Assembly (NCBI GenBank): GCA_964036665.1
Contig: OZ038530.1
Location: 6,586,501 to 6,650,500 of the forward strand
DNA from: Gordius sp. MW1
Taxonomy: Eukaryota; Nematomorpha; Gordioida; Gordea; Gordiidae
Reading direction: 5' to 3'
DNA: 64,000 nucleotides
Shown: positions 45,901-56,751 of the stretch, piece by piece
Layout: each line of letters opens with the position of its first letter
How positions within the stretch are numbered: the stretch's first letter is position 1
The notes under the pieces: generated by a model
What the model saw: only the letters and a program-made list of their open reading frames with translations
What the model was told of the DNA's origin: nothing
Databases searched by the model: none
Position numbers and translations under genes: made by a program

Positions 45901-48900
45901 AGTGGATAGGTAGGTGATGGTGAAATAGACAAAGATGGATCTATATGTTCAAAAGTAGACCATCTTTCATCATGGATTCGGGCGCATTCTATAAAAATAT
46001 TTATATAATTAATAAACTTATTTAAACGTGGTACTTGATCGATAAAACAAAAATATTTACAAAGTGTTCAGAAAATTCGTGCTACCAAAATAAGTATTCT
46101 ATGATTTTTATTAAATATTACTTTGTGTTAGTTTAATTCGTCAAGTTAAGATATTTAAGACATTTTTACAAAAAAATCTACTAGATTGCATGATATATTA
46201 GGGCGTAACTGATAAAGCTAAAACTAAGCCCTCTTAAATTAGGCTCTACTAAAGTATTGAAAAAACTAACTCACTCCTTAACACGCATCTTATTTTTCAA
46301 TATTTTATCATGTTTAAACTAAAAAGTTTAAATGATAAAACAACATTCTATATAATACTTGATAGCTGATGATAAACGATTTCATTTATTTTATATTGTT
46401 CCACGTAGGATATATAGTCACCCAGCTCGCTTTTCGCCATGTATCTAAAATATTCAAAATTAAAAATGAGCAAAATTTTCATAGATAGTGCGGCCATAAT
46501 AGGAGTCGGTAGAATAGTAAAAATTAGATTTTTTCTAATTATTAAATTTATCAATAAATAAAAAGAAAACTTTCAATAAAAGCCCATTTTGGCCTCGTTC
46601 CCCCTTTAACACAATGGCATATTATAAAAAGCGTAGGAAAATAATTTATATAAGTGATGACCCAAAAAAACATATCATATTTGTAATTCTCACTAAGCAC
46701 ATAAGTTTCACCTGTAATTGCACCATGAAATTACACGTTAATCATATGAAAGGTGGTGAAATTAATAATTTGAGGTACAGTCCCGCTAGCTATACATGTT
46801 TTTTGAATGCTTGCAATGTGTGAATATTATGTTTAAAAAATGTTGCAGTTTTGAGGCAAACCAGCCGTTAAATCATTTTTGTAAGAAGTTAGGGGCTGCT
46901 CAAAAAATGCGCCCATCGAGAATAATTTCTGGTCTAATGGAGACAAGTCATGTGAGTTAGGTGCTTGTGAAAGTATTTCCTCGATTATTTCATTGACCAA
47001 TTTGTTAGGTATGCTCGTGCATTATAGCGTTTAATACATTTGGTGGTCAGCTTCTTTACAGGTTGGATGAGGGGCGACGCTCGGCTATCCAGGCTAGTGA
47101 TGGTGAAACGCTTAGCACCAGCGCGTGTAGCGCCTCCCATCTACATAGCATAGTCACTTGGAGGCGCTAAAGCTATAGCACATAGTCACACGGAGGCGCA
47201 ACAGCGATGTCGCTTCTTGGCATAAAGTTATTCAAGATATTTTAAGATTTGAAAAAATAAAATATATCCACTTTTCATGGTCAATCATATTCAATATGTT
47301 GTTCCAGCGAGCAGCATTATGCAATCAATCTATGTATAAACATTCCGAATCTGATGGATATTTCCAATGGCCTACAAACGTACTTCGTTGTACATCCGCA
47401 AGTTGTTGTGATCGAATGATGGTCTTGTCTTCAAACTTTATAAGTAGCCTTACACGATTTCCTATTCCAGAGAATCTCCACTTTTAAGTGTCACAACAAT
47501 TTACAAGGAACATGTTCACCATATGCTTGGACAAGCGTTTGCTATTGCGACCGTTTTCCTTTAATCTTCTTTTTTATTCAGTATTTGAACCCAAAGTCGT
47601 GGGGTTTGTTTTCATGAGTTTCTTCCATCTTGACCGGGTTAGGGCCATGCCTTAATTAACCTCTTTTCCTTTAACAACTTTGTCGACTGGCCCTTTCCAC
47701 GTGATACGAGATCGTCCTCGTCCTATCATCCCCGGTATCTCCATGCCCAGTACTTTTCGATTTATATCATTCGTCTCCCTTCTTAGTATATGCCAACACC
47801 ACCTTAGCCGATTTTCCTTAATCATGTCTTACCATAGGTAGAATACCCATTTTTGTCATGAGGTCATTCCTCGTATGAAATTTAACAAGTAGCTTAGGCG
47901 TAGTTTTGGGTGTTTTTTCAATATGCGCACGCATAAGTTATGCGAGAAAGAATAATGGGAGTATTGAAAAATCTTTCCATAGGGTAAAATGAATGCTTTT
48001 TCTTTGTTAATATATGGCGGCCTACAACTCTTAATAATTATCAGCTGTTGCCAATATATTGCATCCTTAATCTATGGGCATTTCTCATCGAAAATTAATG
48101 TTAACAGAAGGTAATCATCGATATTTTGTGTGATGATTGGCTTAGCAATTAATATACTAATTCATATAGCTGAAAAATAAAGATGATGTCCTCGTCAAAA
48201 TTATGCTAATTACCCTTTGCTATTATTAATTAAGACCTCACGTCAGGCCAACCACTAAGCCAAACAAATACCATAGTGTTGCAGGTTACGTAAGCACACA
48301 ACATAGGAATGGCTAGTTGTTAAATTGCTAACTTTCTTCAAACTCCAGACGCGAGCACGCACACTGAGTTAATATGCGCGTTAGCACAATATGTGCTCGC
48401 TATTCGGTGCACTAGGCAGAACAGTAGCATATAAAAATGCTCGAGGGCTGAGCAGAAACTCGAGCAGATGGTAGCTGGAGTTGAAGAAAGTTAGCAATTT
48501 AACAACTCTAGGAATGGCCAGGGTTAGGCTAATTTAGACTTAGCAAGCCTTCTGCGTGATTATCGACAAATTTAAAGCCAATAGGGTGAATCAAAAGATC
48601 TGGAACAAGACAACTTGGAAGACGATTGTGGGCAACAATGACCTATGATATTTAAAAAAGAATTAAATTCTATTTTTTCACGTGATTTGTAATCTACACC
48701 ATATGGTATCGCGGTTATATATCTTGTATTTTATCCTGGTAAAGTTAACATATTCAGGTTAACACTCTGCTTTACATAAACAATAAAAAATAATGAAAAT
48801 TAAATAACATATAATAGAGAGGAAACATTTATATTGTTTAAAAAGCTGGTTCGTTAAGAGTGAATAATTTTTTGAATAGGGTTATCAAAAAATAATTAAC

Positions 48901-51385
48901 TTCAACCACACTTTATTGCCCTTCTTAACCATAATCTATTATTAAAATCTCACTATCGATTTAATGATAAGTCTATTTGCGATCAAGTTTATAATTCCAT
49001 CCTGAACCAGCCCAATATGGCGCAAACTAGTTATTAAGTAAACTACACATCTAGATCTCAAAACAATCAACTATTTTTTAAAAAAAATTTAAAGATTCGA
49101 ATTTAATTCGATTGTTTTACTAATTTCCTTAATTACTAAAAATCGCATTAATTTTTTGATACATTTTAAAAACTTAATAATAAAAAGCAAAGATTGAATA
49201 TAAAATTATTAAAGGCCTAAAAGATAAAATATTCAATATCTCTGAAACAGCTAAGAATTATTTTTTAGCCTGTTTTTGTGTGAACTCAAATAACTCGCAT
49301 AATAATTATAAGTAGCATTGTTCGATGATTCAATATGTATAAATGGTCCCAGCCCAATAGTTTTTATTCTTTCAGCATCAAAATTATTTTTAATTTGATC
49401 TCTAATTAAAAATTCCATGTAACTGCGGTACTCGTATAACGTATAATTATCTTGTATAAATATCATGTTATGTATAAAAAAAACTCGGCATATAAGGTTA
49501 TTGCGTATCAAAATATATTATTCATAGTTTAATATCATATGTTGTTATAAAATAATGGATAAGTATATATATAATTAAACAATAAATCACAATTAACTGA
49601 AATTGCGAGCAAAAATAAGGGAATTTTTTGAAGGTTGAAGCCCATATTATATTTAAGATAATTTGCTTAATCTTAATGGGCGGGAAAAACAACTAATTAC
49701 GGAAAAAACAGCTTAATTATATCTGTCTCTATTAAATATAAAGTATAAATAATTCTGAATCGCTTTTTAAAGATTCGATTTGGATTTTCGAATATCAGCA
49801 GTTAGATATTCGATTTAAAATTTACACATCAAATTCGAATTCGGATAATTCCCAAAAGCCTGATGTAAAACTCAAAACTGACTCCATGCATTATAAATTA
49901 ATTAAGCCAGATTAAATAAGAATTTAAATGAAACCTATAATATATACAATTTCTAAATTAGAAGGGTCTAATTCTCTTAAATGTAAAATAATCCAAAAAA
50001 TATATAATAAACTTTTTTCCTTCTTGGACCTCTCTTGTTATTTTAAATATGTCATTCAACAGATTATACACAATAAATCTTGCATTTTTTTCGAAAACAC
50101 TAAGTTTTATTGAATAATCACTAGTTCCAGTAATAATCATCTTTTGATCTCTTTGTATGGAGACAAGCGATTGATTAATATTTAAAACATTTTGTTTTTG
50201 TAACAATATGGTACTTCTAATTGAAAAGACACGTCTTTGTACTATCAAATCATTGGGTATTAAAAAGCATAAACTCACATTGATGACAACAATTCTCATA
50301 TATTTCCTGAACAATTTCGAAATAATTTTTTTCACGTGACTTTTCATGCTAAATAGTTAAATAATGGATAAATATTATACATTATTTAAGTATGGTCATT
50401 TAAAAATAAAAATATAAATAATTTTGCAATTAATTCAAGATTATCCTCTTCCTTTTGATCAATACTTAAAAGTGAAGAGTCCTTTAAATAGTTAGTCTAT
50501 ACTAAAAGTGAATGATGAAATCAATATCGGAATCAAAGCAAAGATAAATGCTGAATGACTTAAATAGAGAGATTTAACCATAGTTTTGAGTGACAAAGAG
50601 ATTCAAAAGAAATAAAGGCAAATAGTGTTATTCCAAAACATAGTTGATGGAGATGAGAATGCTTAAGTGGATGTTAAGAGTAAGCAAGTGGGAACACAAA
50701 TGCAACAATGAAAAAAGGAGTAATTAAAAAAATGTATCTGTGAGTACAAAGCTTATAGCAAACAAACCAAGGTGATATATTTAAAAGATGAGATGATAGG
50801 TAAGTCAAAAAACAAAAAAGATCCAAAATCACATGGAGTAACAAAATAAAGCATGATATGAAAACATATAAGATAAATAAAGAGCTGTGTAGATATAGAG
50901 ACAAATGCAAATTAAATTTTAAAAGACTGACCATAAACATAGATTAGAAACAATTATTGAAAAACATGAATAATCTTTAAATATAACACAATTCTTCAAT
51001 ATATGATTATGATTCAAGATTGTAATTACCATGTACCATTTAATTATAGGGTTTTTGAATATATGCAATTAATATTCGTTAACAAAATTTATTAATATAA
51101 AAAAACTTACTAGTATGGTATCTGCTTTCACATGATTAAATAGACTATATATCTAGAAATCTAATAAATTAAGTGTTACTTATCCTTAAGATTTGAGAGA
51201 TGAAGTTTTTTACCAAATAGTACCTCTCTTTTTTCAGAGTACCTAATTGTATAATTCGTAATCTTACAACATATTTACAATTGATAGGAAGAATTTGTTC
51301 GACTAAAATTTCCACATTTAATACAATTTTGACATAAGTACAAATCTTTATTTTTCAAACAAATAGGGCACTCAACAACATTCAT
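42975..51385 (-). CDS. ATG14/Barkor-like autophagy protein, exons spread over 8.4 kb
   Basis: N-terminal exons with in-frame joins: 51279-51385 (ATG after an in-frame stop), 51180-51242, 51111-51144, 50275-50348, 50030-50216. Introns between the first three are 36 and 35 bp. The start shows two Cys pairs (VECPIC, LCQNCIKCGNF), then EKREVLFGKKLHLSNLKD, a coiled coil, and ARFIVYNLLNDIFKI, resembling ATG14's HILELTSVIFPI region. An exon inside 49251-49401 has GPFIHIESSNNATYNYYASY, like ATG14's GPWISLPNNGDYSAYYSW. The C-terminal exons 43254-43440 and 42975-43206 (47-bp intron, stop TAA) contain ASISYIIQLVKHVSELFDLY, like the ATG14 SAALCYATQLVNILSHILDV helix. ATG14 directs the PI3-kinase complex to autophagosome sites. 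Joins between 50030 and 43440 are not resolved. Confidence 0.62.
43607..43773. mobile_element. Diverged CATGGGCG-family MITE
   Basis: Left end CATGGGCTTAGACGGGGG, right end ATCATGTTTAGGCCCAAG, with C-rich interior stretches. The ends pair imperfectly and no target duplication is clear. It lies in an intron-sized gap of the ATG14-like gene. Confidence 0.55.
43960..44690 (+). pseudogene. LINE 3' fragment with zinc knuckle and nuclease-like block (copy 1)
   Basis: Homologous to 55820-56477. 44153-44386 gives YACKNCNLPVDEEARHLLHC followed by RLLNKFRHLQH, a C-X2-C...H-X4-C knuckle. 44290-44480 gives QSALKKVQIPSKLESSDPTL and then SSLVPWETGLCYNGT, corresponding to RPDGSSLIPWDKGIF in copy 2. No RT is present; the piece is 5'-truncated, as LINE copies often are, and frameshifted. 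It lies antisense in the ATG14-like gene. Confidence 0.7.
45711..45988 (-). CDS. Unidentified coding exon (about 90 codons)
   Basis: The minus strand has a good acceptor (TTTTTATAG) at 45989 and then an open frame: CARIHDERWSTFEHIDPS, SPSPTYPLNRIHRNTT, VETFVKEVLFKPFPPHHSLK, EIAAEATASNSLLNL. It ends at a stop at 45711, or splices out near 45736 (AAT^GTTTAC). The composition is protein-like and unlike the surrounding noise. I do not recognise the family. It lies between proposed ATG14-like exons, so it may be an extra loop of that protein or part of another gene. Confidence 0.45.
46400..46510 (-). CDS. Possible exon upstream of the unidentified exon
   Basis: After an acceptor-like TATTTTAG the minus strand reads YMAKSELGDYISYVEQYKIN in one frame. 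This is plausible coding sequence, but both borders are uncertain and no family is recognised. It could belong with 45711-45988. Confidence 0.25.
47095..47217. mobile_element. Fragment related to the hAT D terminus
   Basis: Starts TAGTGATGGTGAAACGCTTA and continues CACCAGCGCG, with AGGCGCTAAAGCTATAGCAC, closely like the left end of hAT D (TAGTGATGGGAAAACGTTTA...). The opposite terminus is not found, so this is a solo end or truncated copy. Confidence 0.7.
47570..47850 (-). pseudogene. RTE-like LINE, C-terminal fragment
   Basis: The minus strand encodes IKENRLRWCWHILRRE, then KVLGMEIPGMIGRGRSRITW and MALTRSRWKKLMKTNPTT. This is the classic RLRWxGHxxRR...GRGRPxxRW tail at the 3' end of many RTE-type LINE proteins, with one internal stop. 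It is probably the same family as the LINE at 62514-64000. Confidence 0.75.
48314..48508. mobile_element. 195-bp MITE with perfect 10-bp TSD
   Basis: Same family as 27301-27499. Flanked by TAGGAATGGC at 48304-48313 and 48509-48518. Long imperfect inverted ends and a 9-10-bp duplication point to a Mutator-like element. It lies in an intron-sized gap of the ATG14-like gene. Confidence 0.9.
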
Positions 51386-51825
51386 GCAATTGAATACATT
51401 AAATAAAATTTAAAATGTCATCATACCATAGATAGACTGCCGAACAGCTGATAATTTTCCAGCAAATATAGCAAGCGCCATTTTGTGGGAAATTGCAACC
51501 AAACAATAGAATTCAGAAAATTTTATTGTTCTAATTTACTTATTTTTTTTTGATTTATAATTTAAGTTATTAGTCTTATATATTTTCTCCAATATTTTAT
51601 GGTGGAGAAGTATATATATACCTGTTGTTGAATTTTTCCTACAATATGGCAGCTATTTTAGTGTCTGAATGATTTTAATAGTAAAACTCAGCTATTCGCC
51701 AGTCTATGGTCTTATTAGTCTATGATCTCATTCAAAACTATAATTAGCTATCATCTTAATAAGATTCGTCCGCATTCGGTTAATTTTAGAGAGTTACGTA
51801 AGTAATATGTTTAAAGGATTAGGAT
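51386..51825. other. Region upstream of the ATG14-like start, with a possible P-like MITE
   Basis: CATAGATAGACTGCCGAACA starts near 51430 and GACTGGCGAATAGCTG (inverted) lies near 51690, with GTCTATG at 51713. These resemble the P-like ends at 32675 and 34657 but are diverged, and no clean 8-bp duplication is found. If real, the element sits within about 50 bp of the start codon and covers the promoter. Confidence 0.4.
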
Positions 51826-52115
51826 TAATGACCTGCAACGGGCCTGTTTAGGTCAATCATCCCGCCCGTTATAAAAATTTAAAACCGGGCCCGGCCCGGG
51901 CCCGTAAAAACAAAAGATGATAGGCCCTGGCCCGGCCCGCTAATTAATTGCAAAGCCCGAGCCCGGCCCGGGCCCGTATGCAAATTTTCAGTTTGCTATT
52001 TTTTTATTAAAATATTTAATCAATATATCTTTATATTGCACATATTAATAATAATCATGTAAAAATGCTGAATCATCGATTATTTCCGGTCTCAAGCGAG
52101 TTTTCTTCCTTCAAC
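51826..52115 (-). mobile_element. 3' end of a hAT A-related element
   Basis: Begins TAATGACCTGCAACGGGCC (compare TAGAGATCTGCA of hAT A) with CCGGGCCCGGCCCGGGCCC repeats. Further in, the minus strand encodes RKKTRLRPEIIDDSAFLHDY followed by Y-stop, matching ERRTRLKPDIIDDLLFLHDN of hAT A. The rest is missing; the piece is followed by hAT B at about 52202. Confidence 0.8.
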
Positions 52116-52201
52116 CAAGTTGAAAATTTCTTTGATTAGTGGCACTTGTGGCAGGAATACATAAAACTTTATGTGCCAAATGAGATAGTTTTGGATGCCT
52201 A

Positions 52202-53870
52202 GAGCTGTTAAAAGTTCCTTTTAATTAGGAACTTGTCAAGTTCCAGTTCCTTTGCCTAAAATGGAACTAGTTCCAGTTCCTAGTTCCTCATTTTAAAAAG
52301 GAACTATTTCCAGTTATAGTTTCTTTTCAAGTTCCTTTTCTAAATTTTTTTTTAAAATGTACAAACATCTTTTATTAATTCATAAAATCAATATATTATA
52401 TATTACAATTTATAAAAATTATTAGGTAATAAATGTTTATTTGATTTTAACAAAATATTATTTTCAAAGTTGTTATCTTAAAGACATGTTCGCTTGTCTC
52501 CAAATAAAATTTTGCCCAAGCTAAATAATCTTTCCACGAAGAAATGGCGTATTATATTTAAAAAATAGTTTTTTTAAATAAGGAAAACTGTCTAAAAGAC
52601 TTAAATTTCGGTTATTAGAAAGCAAAAAACGTTCGATTGATTCATTCTTTTCATCATTTTTTAATTCAAAAAAATCCATTTCTGATAAACTAGGTCCAGC
52701 CTGTTGAGATATAGGAACAAACAAATTGATGTCCTCCAAAATATTTGTTTTCATGTTCGCAGCGCATTCTTTGCGAATCCAATTCCAATCTGTTTTAAAA
52801 GCAGGATGGAGAATAGCCGCCGACAGATTTTCTTTGCTTAAAAGATCCAAAAATCTATTAATTAGCTAGACTAGACGTTATAAATAATATTAAACCTGTT
52901 ATTAATGCCTTGAGTAATAGCATCTTTTAATGGCTTACACCATTTCAAGGAGCCCATAGATTCAATTTTCATCAATATTTGAGTGATTGTCGGGGTATAA
53001 TATGCAAGATACATATAGTTTTGCCCTTCCACCTTTAAAAACCATTTTAAAATAATGCTAATGTTTAAATTAAAATAAAATTTTACATCGCAATATTCTG
53101 CAATAAAATCACATTCATCTGATGTGAACTTTTTAAAATTCAGCTCGTCACATACACTTTGTAACCCATCAAATTGTCCCTTTATAATGGAAGTTATGTG
53201 CCTCATAGAATTATATAAGGAATTCCATCTTGTAATTACAGGACATATAAAATAACAGCCAAGTTGTTTTTTAATTAACTCAGCAGCATGAGTTGATCTA
53301 CCTTGCAAGTTCCACAACTGCTGGCATTTGTGCACTACCAATGAGCATATTTTTTTATACATTGGTATTTATGTATTTCGTCACATCAGTTGTAGCAATC
53401 AAATTCAACGTGTGGCAAGCACACCTTCTATGTTTAGGAAGAAAGTCATAATCCAAGGTATTATGACCAACCAGACCTTCATCATTTTTTGGAGAGCATA
53501 GTTTGCATCCAAGAGTTATTGATTTAGCCTCCTTTTGAATAAGCGTAAAAATATCCTCAAATAAAGGCCAGGATATATTTTCAGGTTTAATTATGGTAAT
53601 GTCACTCTCACTCATATCTAAAATCAAAAGAATATATATTTAATATTTATAAACTTACTATTACTAGGAATATGATAAAAATTAAAAACAAATGAAGTTT
53701 ATATAAATTACCATAAGAAAATTTATTTAACAAACACTACCGTGAATAAAATACTAAATAAAATAATATTTAAATTATAAATTAATCTAAAAAATTTTAA
53801 TGCAAATTAAAATTGGCAAAAGGAACTTAAAAGGAACTTGTAAGTACTTCCTTTTGCGATAAATTGAGAA
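52202..53870 (-). mobile_element. hAT element B with AGTTCC subterminal repeats, right end degraded
   Basis: The left end reads TAGAGCTGTTAAAAGTTCCT and is followed by many GGAACT/AGTTCC motifs. Similar motifs near 53818-53860 (AAAAGGAACTTGTAAGTACT) mark the other end, but its inverted terminus has been lost. The transposase remnant occupies 52430-53630. Confidence 0.75.
52430..53627 (-). pseudogene. hAT B transposase, broken
   Basis: Pieces in order on minus: 53627-53355 (ITLGCKLCSPKND and HRRCACHTLNLIATTDV, the C-x-H block of hAT), 53362-52871 (VITRWNSLYNSMRHI, the TRWNS block, and a long helical region), 52850-52521 (FKTDWNWIRKECA, ESIERFLLSN). After a further frame break comes VERLFSLGKILFGDKRTCL and ENNILLKSNKHL, the C-terminal dimerisation motif with an internal stop. 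At least two frameshifts and one stop. The N-terminal BED finger is not found. Confidence 0.85.
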
Positions 53871-53999
53871 AAATAAATGCCCCTCGTCAGGGAAGCTCGC
53901 TCCCCCAAACACTATATGTCCACCATTTACCTTAATATTGGATGATAACATTAATTTCAGCTTTTCTGGTGCAGATCTAATACCTCATCAAACCTACTA
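53871..53999. other. Junction between hAT B and the downstream LINE
   Basis: No feature recognised; probably the 5' region of the LINE that starts near 54000. Confidence 0.3.
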
Positions 54000-56600
54000 T
54001 GCCACAAATGAAAAAAATGACATGACATGGAGCAGAGCCTTTTTACCTCAAGCATTCCCACCAACCATATCCAGAATTCTAAGGGGGTCCGGGCGTGCAT
54101 GCAACAGTTTTTAATAAACTAACTTAACAATATTATTTCTCTCCCTCAGAACCTATTCTATTAGGAGAAATTATTTAAATTCTCTTTTTACATTTTATCC
54201 ATTCTTCAAGACTAGGAAGCAAATATCACTCATAATATTAAACAATCAGTTTTAAATTTTGACAGTCAAAACAGCCCTCCAGCATATAACATGGATAGAA
54301 TCCCAAATATTAACCCCCAAACAAAAAGCGAATATAATCTCTAGAATAATTCACTCATTCAACATCAAAAGTGCAATGAGATACCGTGAAAAAGACAATT
54401 CATTTTTGAGTCCTTCACAAAAATCATATGAAGAAATGATTTCAAGCATCCCCAGAGTCTATCGTCTACTTACCTATCGCCCTCGCAACCTTCAGATATA
54501 GCTTTTAAGTCATCAGACATTCGAGATGCTATCTTATCCTTTCCTATGGATTCTACAGGGGTCTCGACGGCATAAAACCAATTTTTTAAAAGATCTTATA
54601 ACAATTGATAATAATAACTCCTCCATCTTACTAGACTTACTCACCAAATTATTTAACCTTTAGTCAATGGGAGTATACCTAAAGAAATAACGCCAAAGTC
54701 TTTGGAGCTAAGCTTTTAGCTATAAGGAAGGCCGACAATTCAGCCATGCCTATCGCTATCGGCGGTGTCTTTCGAAGAATTATATCTAATTAATTTGTTC
54801 GGCGATCAAACCCATATTGACCCCTACCATAATTCCGCATCAACTAGGCTTTGCGGTCAAAGGAGGGTGCGAGATAGCTACCCATGCCGCACGCTTAGCC
54901 CTGGAACACCTCCCTCTGGGTGACTCCTTTATAATACTGGATTTTAAAAATGCTTTCAATAGCATTCGCCGCACAACCTCATTAACGATTTTATCAAGCT
55001 TTTTCCCCAATACACCAACTACATTATTTTAAGTTACGGATGTCCTTTGATTTTAAATTTGGTGAATTCTTCCTTGAATCCGCAGAAGGAATCCAACTAG
55101 GTGACCCCCTAGGCCCCCTTTTATTCTGCTTGGCTATAAATCACCTAATTAACGAAATTAACAAACATTGTAAACTCACCCTTAATATCTGGTATCTAGA
55201 TGACGCCACTCTTGTTGGCACCCCTGACAACCTAGTCCAAGCACTAGATGTAATACATGCCTTTTCCCCACTTTAAATTTATGCTTAAACGCCTCTAAAA
55301 GTGAAATATATTCTGACTTGGATAATATTCACACAAAGTGTTTTGACTTTGTAAAAAAGACAATATGTATGTTTTAGGCGCACCTATCGGGGGCCCTGAG
55401 TGCCTCAAAAACTTTTTAGACAAAAACCTTTCTTCTTTAAAAACCAAATTAGACATTTTTAAATCTACGCCCTTTCATCATTCCTTTTACATTATAAAAA
55501 ATTATTACAACATTAGCAAAATTTTATTCTGCTTCCGCTCCACGCAAGCTTTTTTATTTAAAGATGTTTTACACAACTATGAACACTTTTGTAAATCCAC
55601 ATTTGATTTAATTTTAATATTTCTTTTAACACGAATACTTGGCTTCAAGCCACTCTTCCCACAAAATCCGGCGGCCTAGCTATTCGCTCCCCAACTGCGA
55701 TTTCCTTAGCCGCCTTTATTTCCTCCATTCTTTTAAACAATCTATTAACGACTTTGTCCCTTTCTCACTCAACCCCTCTATCAATCAAGCCTTATTTTTA
55801 TGGAATGAGAATGCCAATTTAAAAAAGATTTGGATGCAAGTTTGGTGTAGCGGTCCGTATCTTACCTTCTCTCGACATGCGACGCCAAACAGCATTGCAA
55901 TCTTAGGTCATTGGCTTTCTACCAATCCGGTCATGAATGGCTTGAAGCTTACCCTAGTAAGTTTTTGGGAATGTTTTTAGAGAATCCTACCCTGTCCTTC
56001 AACACAGCCCTCCGCTTGGGCTGTAAATACACGTCCCCATAGCCCTGCCGGCTTTGTAATTCACTTGTAGATGAGGAAGCGCGTCACCCTCTGCATTGTA
56101 AATTTACCAAAAGACTGTATAGTAGGCACCAAAAAATAAATACAATGCTTCAAGCTGCCCTCAAACGGGCAAAAGTTCCTTCCATCCTTGAACCGTCAGA
56201 TCCCTCTCTCGAAGGGCGGATGCGTCCTGACGGTTCGTCACTTATCCCATGGGACAAAGGTATTTTCTTAAAATGGAACTCCACCTTTATTGACATGTTT
56301 GCCCCCTCCAACGATACTCACGACCCCCTAGGATCGGCAGAGCATCGTGAATCCTTATACTCAGCTTTATCGGAACCCTCCATTTTTATTCTTATCGTCT
56401 CGTCGTGCTCAGGGACGTTTGGGAAGAGCGCATTAAATCTTTTTATAAATTGTGTGTCGATTATTTCTCTGTTTTGATAATATCAACCTGTGGACCATAC
56501 AAAGTATTTTGCGCCAGGCCTTTTTGTTTTAACCCAATTTTCCAGCACATGTAAGCGTAGTTATCTAATAAACCTTTATTTATTGTTTTTATTAAGATTA
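54000..56600 (+). pseudogene. LINE with RT and C-terminal zinc knuckle plus nuclease-like block (copy 2)
   Basis: RT begins near 54690 (KVFGAKLLAIRKADNSAMPI, then GGVFRRII) and continues in other frames: GFAVKGGCEIATHAARLALE, FIILDFKNAFNSIRR, EGIQLGDPLGPLLFCLAI and the catalytic WYLDDATLVG (about 55190-55220). After MYVLGAPIGGP come the thumb-like region and, at 56070-56110, a Cys/His knuckle (DEEARHPLHCKF). At 56145-56350 follows RMRPDGSSLIPWDKGIFLKW with FIDMF. RPD plus a downstream acidic position recalls the restriction-like endonuclease of R2/R4-type LINEs; here the expected D appears as N. At least five frame changes. The 3' tail near 56570-56595 is T-rich. Confidence 0.75.
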
Positions 56601-56751
56601 TAATTTACAACACTCAATATTTTATAATTTATTCTTATTTAAACATGTAATTTTTATTTAACAAATTAACAATAGATATTATATTTATGTTATGTAATAA
56701 ATAAATTTCAGAAGAGATAGCAAAAAGACAGACTCATAATTCTAAGCATAG

